Of a DNA stretch of 64,000 bases, positions 45,318-54,739 are shown piece by piece; positions within the stretch are counted from its first letter, which is position 1, and each line of letters begins with the position of its first letter. Under the pieces are notes generated by a model. It was not told where the DNA came from and ran no database searches. It was given only the letters and a program-made list of their open reading frames with translations. A program made the translations under genes and the position numbers. Source of the DNA: Zingiber officinale (Eukaryota > Streptophyta > Magnoliopsida > Zingiberales > Zingiberaceae); the NCBI RefSeq assembly GCF_018446385.1, contig NC_055987.1, forward strand, positions 11,617,705 through 11,681,704, read 5' to 3'.

Positions 45318-48300
45318 ATGGGAAGCGCGTGGAGAAACGCGAAGAGGACGCTGGGTTTGAACCTCTGCGTTCACGTCCCCAGGCCAATGGGCGACGAGGA
45401 GGGCGACATGGTTCGCCGCGGTGCGTCCGCCGAGGGGCGGAGGGCCTCCGTCGCCGCGGCGACTGCGTCATCTTCGCCGCGGTCGTCGATGAACGCGTCG
45501 CAGATCATATCGCGGACGACGTCGACGCCTACGCCATCCTCCGACGGCCTTCGAATACCTAAATCCGGCAGCAGATCGTCCAAGGTACGATTTCTCGACT
45601 CCTTTCTTTGTCTCTCTACTGTAGATTTTTTTTCGGTGCGAGGATAAAATTGTTCTGTTTTTTTCCCATTCAATGGCGAATCATATTTTGCCCTTTACCG
45701 TCCTCTCAGAAAGGTCTAGTGATGAATTATTGTCATCGATTTAGGATTCAAAGTTCGACTTAAATATTTCTTTTATGTGTTAATTATTATTTTAAAAATT
45801 AATAGTCGTTCATTATTTATCTCGTTCAAAAATTATATTATTAACATATTTTATCCTTTACCCAATTCCTATACGAATTTGCTCGCCGTCTTTCTTTTTA
45901 TTTTTAAATTCTTTACAAGGCACTTTCAAACATTGACTACGAAGGTGGAATACTCTTTTGGCGTTTGCTTTTATCGATCTTTCTTTTCTTTTTAATTGAG
46001 GACCAATTTAGTTTGCCCAATCAAAAAGGGAAACCCTACCGTCTCTGTTTTCTCTTTATTGATGTGCTGGTGCTTTCACAAGCCTCGAAAGGACTAGTCT
46101 TTTGTTTTTGGTTGCTTCCTGTGCCTTATAATTTTTTGCATATATTTTCTAAGAGAATGAAACCGTCTTGCTCAAGTAACTAATTTATCTTAGTTGAAGT
46201 AATCATCTACCATTTTAATAGAGGAATACTAAAAAATAAAAAAATAAATAACAATATCGAACATATTATTAAACAAACAAAAAAACTCTTTCTAACATTA
46301 ACTAACAAGATGATTATATAAATCCAAAATCCTAAGTTTCAGATAAACAATAGAAATTCTAACAAAAATGGAAAATTCTTAACAAACTTATCATCCTAAA
46401 ATCTCTAAATATTAAAATATAAAAGAGAAAATAACTTAAAAAAAGATAAAATCTTTTGATCATCTTACATTAGTCGCTCCAGGTTGAAAAAGAATTCATC
46501 CTCGAATTTAGAATAGTATTAGGTGGTAACCGAGGAGGAAGATTTTCTAACACTAAATTAGTAAAATCTACTTAGCATCCGCTGCACTTCTATTGATAAG
46601 TTAGAGTCAATTGAAAGTATGATGTTTCTATCAGTGGTTTTTTTGCAACCATCAAGATTATGCATCCTGAGAGTGCTTCCATGTGCCTTAACCAATATAT
46701 TGACCAGGGCATCAAAGACATTAACGCAACCACTTAAATTGACCTCCATAATACGAGACCAAATCCTCTAGTCCAAAAAAAAAATGGATCAAAGGATGGA
46801 CCACTTGTAATTGCGGTCACGATCTGATCGCAATTGGTTGCGATCCCTCCCTAAGTTTATTGTCCCCCTAAGTTATTGTGTGGGTTGGGGCGGATGGCTA
46901 GAGGCCATCGGCGGTGGACAAGTGGCCAGGTTGCCTGGAGGGGCGGTCTCCGGCCACCTGTCCCGACCCAAACTACAACCTAGGGGGGCGGTGAACCCAG
47001 AGAGAAATTGCAATCAATTACAGTCGGATCACGACTAGGATCCAACTTTAATAACAAGTGATCCATCTCCTGATCCACTTTTTTAATGAACTAGGAGATC
47101 TGACCTCCCACAATACCTATTTCAGAGCTCTGGATCAGTGGAATAAGCGAAGCATCTATGACTGCAGCTTGACAACTAAAGTCGACTTTCTATAACCTGA
47201 CATATTTTCCCAACCGCTTGTAAGCTAGCAATCATGACACCAGGATAGTTTTCAATGGTCAAGGACTCAAGTGACTTACATGATGGCAGTTGGGCTGGAG
47301 CAAAATCTATATCTTTAATACCTAAGCCTCTCGTTAGAGATAGTGACTTCAACTCTGGGTTGCGTGTAAGAGCACCAATGACACCCATAAGAGTTAACTA
47401 CTGGCATTCCTCAATGGACAGTTCTAAATAGCTAGAATATGGCTGCTAGCATGAACTTTTTTATAATTTTTAGGATCATTATTAAGGTTGTCCAAGTAAT
47501 ATCATATTTTATGAATCAATTATATCCTTTTCCACCTATTTTGATATTTAATTTTTTAAAATTATCTCTCTCTATATATTAATGATTAATTGCATTTCCA
47601 AGATGGCATGATTAAACCCTTTATTAATATATAATCTAAAGATAGTCTGGCTACAAATCAATCATCAAATTATCTGTATGGTTTTCTTGAAGGATCAGAT
47701 CAGTTTGATTCTTAACTCCAAATGAGTTCTTGTTTCAGTTCGATCATCACCAAAACTATGAATTATTTTTTTTTAACAATTTTCCCCTTTTTTGGTGTTG
47801 TCAAAATTTAAGCAAGAAGATTTTTATAAACTGAACTGAATAAATATTGAACTGGCATAAAGCATAACATTCAATTAATACATAATTGGCTATCTTCTAT
47901 ATGGATGAAACGATGAGTGGCTTGGTCCTCTTCCTCCAGATTGAGTTGGTCCTCTTCCTCCAGATTGACTTGGAGGAGGAGATGGTCTTCTTGAGCTGCT
48001 TTCCCCCTTTTTGACATTACCAGGAGGGTTCTTTAAGAAATCCATGATTTCTGTCAATTGCTTTCCAAACGTGGCATGTATGTCATCTATTTGTTGGAAA
48101 GATCAGCTTGAACTTGTCGTTAGCCTCTAACTGTCTCTTCATGTTCACTTACAAAGACCTATGTCTTGGCATTAAAATTAACATTTCAGGATTGAGATCA
48201 TGGTTGTGGTTTATGCATATTTTTGAAACCACCCAACACCCATTTACTTGCTTGATTGCGTTAATTCTAGATGGGCAATCTATTCTCTTTGAAGAAATTT

Positions 48301-51300
48301 CAAACCATCATTTTCTACCCCTATCACAAATAATCACTGCATACTTATCTTCTCCACTAACCTTGTGAGTTGCTCTCTTTGCAAAGCTAAAGCCTTTGAG
48401 TCAGGCATGTTCTTGATAAACTAAGAACATACTATCAATACTATCAAATATCATATCTGGTAAAGATCCAACATCAACATTTAAATTATTCGAGAATCCT
48501 TCCACAATCTGAGTACTGTCGACTTCGTCTGAGTTGTATTGGTGTTCATGTTCTGAAATTTCCTTGAACAAACTTTTGTCATCAGAATCAAAAATTTCTA
48601 TCAAAGAATCTCTATTTCTGAAGTTTTCGGTCTCCATAATTTTTAATAGAGAAAAAGAAAAATAGAATTGGTGTTATGATTTTCAACTATCTAAACTAGT
48701 TAAAGTCACCATCAAAAAAAGAGTAGGATAATTAATAGCTAATTATTAATTTTTTATGGGCAAATGCTATTAACAATTCCCAATAAATTTTCCAGCTTGT
48801 TTCAAGTTCTGCAAGAAAGTAAAAGGCGGAAATAACCAGTAATTTAATTTAGGGCTAATTAGTAATTTGTTATGTGTAAATATCATTAATAATACCTAAT
48901 TAATTTTTTAGCTGCCAGATTCTAACCATTTAGATTCACCGTTCCTCAATATGCAAATTCTCAAGTGCCCTTGTTTTTTCAGTAAAAGAAGCTAAACCAA
49001 CATTAGATTGGTCACATGATTTGCGGACAAAGATCTGCTTCAGAAAAGGTGAACCTTTTGCTATAACTTGCAAGCCTATGTGAGTTTGTTGCAATGGTTA
49101 ACGGTGATCGATCTTAACTTCTGTAACCCACAAGTATTGCCCATAACCCAAAATCCCTTCTTCTCGCATTCTTGAAGTTAGTTAGAGACAAATCTGTTAA
49201 ATTCTTCTCATATTGTCCAATCATGCTGACATCAGCCGAGCAGCTAGAGCCTCCGTGAACTCCTTTGTATTCGTAGGTTGAAAATCACATGTTTAGATTC
49301 TTCCTCATCTTTAAGAAACTTCTTCTCCGCACTGTCCTCCAATATGACATGCATTGCATCCTCAACTAATCCACCATCCGGAGTCTCCTCTTTCTCATCA
49401 TTTTGAATAGAATTCAAACCTAGAAGATGTTTTCTGCCAATGGTGCCTCTATCGAGGGAATTCTCAGTGTTTGAAGCCTGCAACACGCCGTCGCCAGCTT
49501 TATCGATAACTTCATCCACTTCTTCATCATCATAAACTAGATCATTAGTCACCTCGGTCTCATCTTCCACGTCTTCTTCAACAACAAATTATTGTCATGT
49601 AGTGACTGTTGCATAGAACGTGGATCTTGAAGGTAAGTTGGCCAACGGTTTTTATCACCCCTAATCATCGACTTTCGATTTTGTGACTTTTCACTAACTA
49701 TGGCACGTTGAAAACCTGCATTCTGTCTTAAAGTACGAAGTCGCTGAGATAGAGATTGAGTGTATCAAACGAGAAGAAAGTGACTTTTCATCTTTTTCTT
49801 CATAATCTCTCAATCGATGATCTTGACTTTGCCCTGTCTATCTTGTGAGCGTCGCAACTGCTCCCACCACACCAATGCTCGGCCCTTGAATTTGATGGCA
49901 ACCATATTTATTTTCACACGATCGAGTAGTTCCTCATAATCAAAAATCCTCTCCACTTCGTTAAACCAATCAACAAATTCCTCAGTCCGTAGCTCACCAG
50001 AAAACTCAAGAAGATCAACTAGAAACCCAATATCTCCATATTGTTCCTCTCAACCACGACTTTCACAATTGCGATAGGAGTTTTCAAAAGTGGAATTCGA
50101 ATTAAGATAAGGGAATTTATGACCTTTAAGATCTTGCGCAGCTAGACATTGGGATAATTTTGCGACTTGTCTCTGTAAATCTTCAAGTATCTCATCTTGG
50201 GTACTACAATTATGGTGCAAGGTTTCGTTAGTTGGAACCTGCGTCATGACCATGACAACCACCCATGGGATCCAAAAAACTTTGATACAAACTGGCGTCG
50301 GGCGAGATAATGATTATCTTGCGGGCTATTGAATTCATTGATTCGTACATGAATACCGAAAGCAATTTTCTACAACTTGTTAATTCCGCATAGGAATATC
50401 AGGAAATAGTAAAATAAACAACACAAAATATTATTAAACAAAAAAAACTTCTTTCTAACATCAACTAACAAGACACTTATATAGACCTAAAATCATAAGA
50501 TACAAAGAAAGAAAAGAAATTCTAACCGAAATGAAAAATTCTTAACAGACTTACAATCTTAAAAGCTCTAAACGGACTCAAAATCCAACAATATAAAAGA
50601 GGAAAATAACTCTAAAAAGTAAAAAATGATAAAATCTTCGGATCCTCTTGCATCATAAGTTTATTTCTTTTGGATGGAAGTAAAAGTTTGTAAGTTAATT
50701 TGCTTGAGATGTTCTCACAGTTAGCCTTTAGAAATTGGCTAAGCCATCTACGGAAGGAAAAAAAAAGTCTGTTCTTTTCTAAACACCTGTGCTTTAACAG
50801 AAAAAATCTTTAGAAACCTTCAACTTGATTCAAACTCAAGAATTTCCACAAATCTGAAATTCAACTCATCCCAAGCTGAATCTGACATGTACTTTTGAAT
50901 TCTTTACAAAAATACCAAACCAACCTGATCTAAACTCAAGAAATCCTGTGAAATCTGAAATTCAATTTGACCTAACCTGAAGCTGACATGTTTGAATTTT
51001 TATCAAAATATTAGGCCAATATTTGGATTCATTTTACTTGACCTGACACATGACCAAATTCAGGAGGCTATTATGATTTTGAAGGCACAATATGCTAGCC
51101 TGGAGTATGCATCTTTTGAATGACTAACATTATGCTCCATTAGTTTTTAATTAGTAATTATTTAGTCAGTTACACCCCCGCTTAAAAGTGAAACTATAAT
51201 TCGAAGTTCGACAATTATCACTGTGTTTTGTCTACTATTTCAGATAGTTACATGGATCAGATCTTATCATCTCACACAACTCCATGAAGCTTTATATAAG

Positions 51301-54032
51301 ATTGTATCATTGTCAATGTTTAATTCAATTAAATCTTTTAATATTATTATAGACTATTTGGTCCCCTCTTTTCTACAATCTACCTAATATTTACAGCCGA
51401 TCACCAGCAAGTCGTGAATGACCCAAAGCCTACAAAAGATTCGCTCTACTCTCTCCCTAGCGGTCGAGCCATCTAAAGAAGTTAACTATTCTTGTAGTCA
51501 ACCCTCTCCTTATCAGTCGAGCCTATCCGGGATCACCTTCTAAATCAATTCAAGTCTTCCAATTATAGAGCTATATAATCAAATGAGTTCATACAATCTT
51601 GTTTTCAAAATTTAGGGTTCAACTTGAGTCTTGAGTCTCTTGACCAGCCCTAAATTTAGATGGAACATTGGAACACCAGTGAGTGATTGGTGGCTAAATT
51701 ATAACCAAAAAGTATGTATCTATTAAAATCTAGTAGTAGATAGTTGGGTAGCATCCAAGTAATTAACTTACATTCTATTTTTCTTGGAGACATGCAGTTA
51801 TCTGAATCTGCTCTATCTTCAACGAATACCATGTGGCTTGTCATTCTTTAGATCTTGTTTGATTGGTTTGTTGGCATTGTTTAATTGAGATCCCTTCCTT
51901 TGCCATACAACCTTTAACTCTATAAACTATTAGAAATTAAATTTAATTATATTGCAAATTAATAACATAAGATCGGGCAAACATAGCCTTTTTTTCTGAA
52001 TATTGCAAATTAATAACATCCGTCTTTGAATCTTGACATTCAAATCATTCTTCATACACAACCTTTTTTTAATGCCCACTTCTTCAACCTTTTTTTTGAC
52101 AATGTAACGTTTTTACTTCAGAGAACATGTGCTATTTGTCTTGGATCCATGAAAACTGGGCGTGGTCATGCGCTCTTCACAGCTGAGTGCTCCCACATGT
52201 TTCACTTTCATTGCATTACCTCAAACGTCAACCATGGAAACCTTGTATGCCCTCTTTGCAAAGCCACTTGGAAGGAAATTCCATTTCAAGGTCCATTATC
52301 TTCTGACCACCCTCGTGGAAGAACCAGAGTAAACCCAGTCAACTGGCCTCAAGATAATCATATGACCATTGTGCGGCAGTTTCCTCGTGTAGATTCTACA
52401 AATAGGCAGCGCCAGCGGTTTCCTTCCTTCTTTCGTGGTTCTGAACCGGACGTCTTTAATGATGATGAGCCTCTAAATTTGCAATCTGAAGCCACTGAAG
52501 ATTCCCGCCAAGGTTACCTTAACACAGTGGAAATAAAGACATATCCCGAGTTTTCTACGATTCCACAGTCAGCTTCTTTAGTGGATTTTTCTGTCCTGGT
52601 CCATTTAAAGGCTCCTCGTTCAACCTCACAAGCGATTTCATATCAGAATCTTGTATCAAGTTCTACAATGCCACAACATTCTCGTGTCCCTGTTGACCTG
52701 GTCACGGTGCTAGATGTCAGTGGAAGCATGGCGGGCACAAAGTTGGCGCTTCTCAAGCGTGCCATGTGTTTCTTGATTCAAAACCTTGGGCCTTCTGATC
52801 GTCTCTCCGTTGTTGCCTTCGCATCAACTGCTCACAGACTCTTCCATTTGCGTCGAATGTCCGACTCCGGCCGGCAACAAGCTTTGCAGGCTGTCAATTC
52901 TCTGGTGGCCATTGGTGGGACAAACATCGCAGATGGGCTCAGGAAGGGGGCCAAAGTGATCGAGGAGCGGAAAGCAAAGAATCCAGTGTGCAGCATTATA
53001 CTTCTTTCCGATGGTCAGGACACTTACACTTTTTCCTCAAATGCTGGAGCAACTTTTGGTGGAGCTCATGAGCGCTCACAATTGAACTACAATTCACTTG
53101 TGCCATCCTCTATTCTTAATGGAACGGCAATACCAGTGCATACCTTTGGTTTTGGGAATGACCATGATTCTACCGCCATGCATGCCATTGCAGAAACCTC
53201 TGGCGGGACATTTTCCTTTATAGAATCAGAAATAGTAATTCAGGATGCTTTTGCTCAATGCATTGGTGGGATTCTGAGTGTGGTACTGCAAGAGATGCGC
53301 TTGGGGATCGAGTGCGTGCATCCTGGAGTTCATCTAGCTCCCATCAAATCAGGAAGCTATAGGAACCAGTTGTTCGATAACGCTCGTGCCGGATTTATTT
53401 ATGTGGGCGACCTCTATGCTGATGAAGAGAGGGACTTTCTAGTTTCTATAAATGTCCCATCTGCCGGAGAGGATACTGTATTGCTTAAGATAACCTGTAG
53501 CTACACAGACCCACTTTCGAAAGGCATTGTTCATCTGGAGGCTCTAGAAGTGAGGGTTCAGAGACCCAAAGTTGTCCTGTCTCAGACTCCCTCAATCGAG
53601 GTTGACCGCGAGAAGAATCGGATCCAGGCTGCAGAAGCAATGTCAAATGCCAGGGCTGCTGCCGAGCGAGGTGCCCTGTCTACTGCAGTTTCAATACTCG
53701 AAGAACGTCGAAGAATACTGTCTGAGTCACCGGCAGCGAAGTTGAAGGAACCACTGTGCATGTCACTGGATGCCGAACTGAGGGAGATGCAAGAGAGGAT
53801 GGCAAGCCGGCAGAGGTACGAGGCCTCGGGCCGTGCCTATGTGCTCTCGGGGCTGAGCTCGCATTCATGGCAAAGAGCAACTGCACGCGGTGACTCCACC
53901 AATACTACCAGTCTTGTCCATTCATATCAGACACCGTCGATGGTCGACATGTTGCATCGTTCGCAAACAATGAGCCCTCCATCTCGGCGTCGTGTGCCGC
54001 CCGTCAAGGCTACAAGGTCCTTCGCTTCTTAG
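45318..54032 (+). CDS. WAV3-type E3 ubiquitin ligase (RING and vWA), 2 exons
   Basis: Exon 1 45318-45584 and exon 2 52122-54032 (stop) join in phase 0 across a 6537-bp intron, giving about 725 aa. The start ATGGGAAGCGCGTGGAGAAA gives MGSAWRNAKRTLGLNLCVHV, the usual N-terminus of the family. A Ser-rich linker follows. The RING is CAIC at 92-95, C112, H114, H117, C120 and CPLC at 132-135. A vWA domain starts near residue 278, with the MIDAS motif DVSGS at about 287-291, GGTNIAD and LLSDGQD. A C-terminal helical region follows, ending RRRVPPVKATRSFAS. WAVY GROWTH 3 proteins are RING ligases that shape root gravitropic growth in Arabidopsis; the function here is inferred from that. Intron position and length class fit the family. 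The intron hosts an opposing gypsy element with an EBF fragment. Confidence 0.93.
45585..46221 (+). other. WAV3-like intron, 5' part
   Basis: AT-rich intronic sequence. Short reading frames here carry no domain. Confidence 0.6.
46222..46471 (-). repeat. 3' LTR copy of the gypsy element
   Basis: Aligns with 50410-50655 (TATTATTAAACAAA, TCTTTCTAACATNAACTAAC, AATTCTAAC..AAATG.AAAATTC), with many small changes and a truncated far end. On the minus strand it is preceded by GAATTCTTTTTCAACCTGGA, a typical 3' end of a gypsy pol region. Confidence 0.8.
46748..47100. mobile_element. TIR insertion in the EBF fragment (MITE-like)
   Basis: About 353 bp with imperfect inverted ends of about 45 bp (left GACCAAATCCTCTAGTCCA and TGGATCAAAGGATGGACCAC; right GTGATCCATCTCCTGATCCA and AATGAACTAGGAGATC). 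It is flanked by duplicated EBF codons: TTGACCTCC(A)TAATAC on the left and CTGACCTCCCACAATAC on the right. The duplication is about 15 bp and imperfect, so the superfamily is unclear. Confidence 0.65.
47416..48941. mobile_element. Mutator-like insertion in the EBF fragment, 1.5 kb
   Basis: Flanked by the 9-bp duplication TTCCTCAAT (47407-47415 and 48942-48950), which repeats EBF codons. The ends are inverted: TTCTAAATAGCTAGAATATG on the left; the right end reads CTGCCAGATTCTAACCATTT before AGATTC. The interior has no transposase. It contains a minus-strand open frame (48637-48401) and a purine tract next to a TGTT LTR-like start (about 47770-47790), resembling the 3' end of a copia element. 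Confidence 0.65.
48401..48637 (-). pseudogene. Unknown retroelement-like ORF fragment
   Basis: A 78-codon acidic open frame (METENFRNRDSLIEIFDSDD..). It is followed at about 47790-47770 by GGTGTTGTC-type sequence and a purine tract as at copia 3' ends, so it may be the remnant of a 3' ORF. Product not recognised. Confidence 0.35.
49244..49570 (-). pseudogene. Unknown acidic ORF in the gypsy element
   Basis: 108 codons rich in Glu/Asp, located between the gypsy gag and the EBF fragment. Upstream codons in the same frame run back to gag with stops. Probably a degenerate gag-pol linker. No domain recognised. Confidence 0.4.
49810..50262 (-). pseudogene. Ty3/gypsy gag fragment
   Basis: The minus-strand translation reads ILEDLQRQVAKLSQCLAAQD, then (after a stop) YGDIGFLVDLLEFSGELRTE, EFVDWFNEVERIFDYEEL and MVAIKFKGRALVWWEQLRRS. 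This is the retrotransposon gag domain, including the WWEQL signature. One stop lies near 50048, and the frame is lost below about 49810. Confidence 0.85.
50280..50291 (-). other. Probable primer binding site of the gypsy element
   Basis: TTTGTATCAAAG follows the LTR end (GACGCCA) by one base on the minus strand. It resembles the TGGTATCAGAGC site used with tRNA-Met. Confidence 0.45.
50293..50655 (-). repeat. 5' LTR of the gypsy element
   Basis: On the minus strand it runs from TGATGCAAGAGGATCC to CCCGACGCCA, 363 bp. A TATA-like TATATAAG lies near 50490-50500. Confidence 0.75.
50656..52121 (+). other. WAV3-like intron, 3' part
   Basis: No domain or element recognised. It ends in a T-rich tract and the acceptor ACTTCAG before exon 2. 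Confidence 0.6.
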
Positions 54033-54739
54033 TGATGGCCAAGCTGATCGAGGAGGTACCATTTGCTGGAGGTAAAAAGAAGCTAAAAATTGTTTTATAG
54101 GAGGTGCTGCTGAATTCATTAGTAGATTGGATAAGGGATATTAATTCTGCCTCTGGTGGTTGGATACAATGGAGAGTTGGGTAAAGTACTAGATTAATTC
54201 CTTTTTTTCTTCTCTTTTTTCAGCATTGATTTGGGTAATGTACATAAAGGAGAAAGGTATCCTTTATGAGGATGATGGATGGTTTGATTGTATTATGCCC
54301 CCCAGGAGAATTCGAATGTGGTTATATTTGAGGGATTTGTATGATGTTTACTATGAAATCTGCGAATGCTTCAAATCTTCTACTTGGATGATGATTCATG
54401 TGATTATAAATTCTTAATTGATAAGGTGATTATTTTGTGAGACCTTATAGAAGATCCTAAGGTGGGAGATTAACATGGAAATTCCATGCGTGTGGTATCA
54501 TTTGAAATTTTTGCTCAAGTTCGTCTTAAACGATTCTTAAAACCTTTACTTATTTAATTTAGTGGCTGCAATTCATAAATTTATTTTCACGTATTATTTT
54601 TTTCAAAAAAGAACTATCACAGTCATTTATAAAACGGCAAACTACATGTTCTAAAATTACATACTAAAATTTTAAAATTACTAAATCAAGTTCTAATACT
54701 TATTTTGCCCCTCTAATTATTGTTTTCAATAGTAGTGAT
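54033..54739 (+). other. 3' flank of the WAV3-like gene
   Basis: The likely 3' untranslated region lies in the first few hundred bases. No other gene seen. Confidence 0.45.

Larger units (their letters stand above)
46600..49245 (-). pseudogene. EIN3-binding F-box (EBF1/2)-like LRR fragment
   Basis: The minus-strand readings match the leucine-rich repeat half of EBF proteins in order: ADVSMIGQYEKNLTDLSLTN (49230-49170), VIAKGSPFLKQIFVRKSC and ALENLHIEER (49080-48940), MGVIGALTRNPELKSLSL, FAPAQLPSCKSLESLTIENY and LQAVGKIC (47388-47190), SLIPLIQSSEIG (about 47150-47110), then VNLSGCVN and LVKAHGSTLRMHNLDGCKK (46749-46610). EBF proteins are SCF ubiquitin-ligase receptors for EIN3 in ethylene signalling. 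This copy lacks the F-box half, has stops and frameshifts, and is split by two insertions. No intron separates the LRR segments. Confidence 0.88.
46222..50655 (-). mobile_element. Degenerate Ty3/gypsy element carrying a host gene fragment
   Basis: Two direct LTR copies (46222-46471 and 50293-50655) flank a minus-strand gag (about 49810-50262), an unknown frame (49244-49570), an EBF-type gene fragment (about 49245-46600), and a last bit of pol with the 3' purine region (46472-46560). Most of pol is absent and replaced by the EBF fragment. It lies in the WAV3-like intron in antisense orientation. Confidence 0.75.

Noticed and set aside
54226-54417. 63-codon ORF after the WAV3-like stop
   Set aside because: It falls in the probable 3' untranslated region with no recognisable product.
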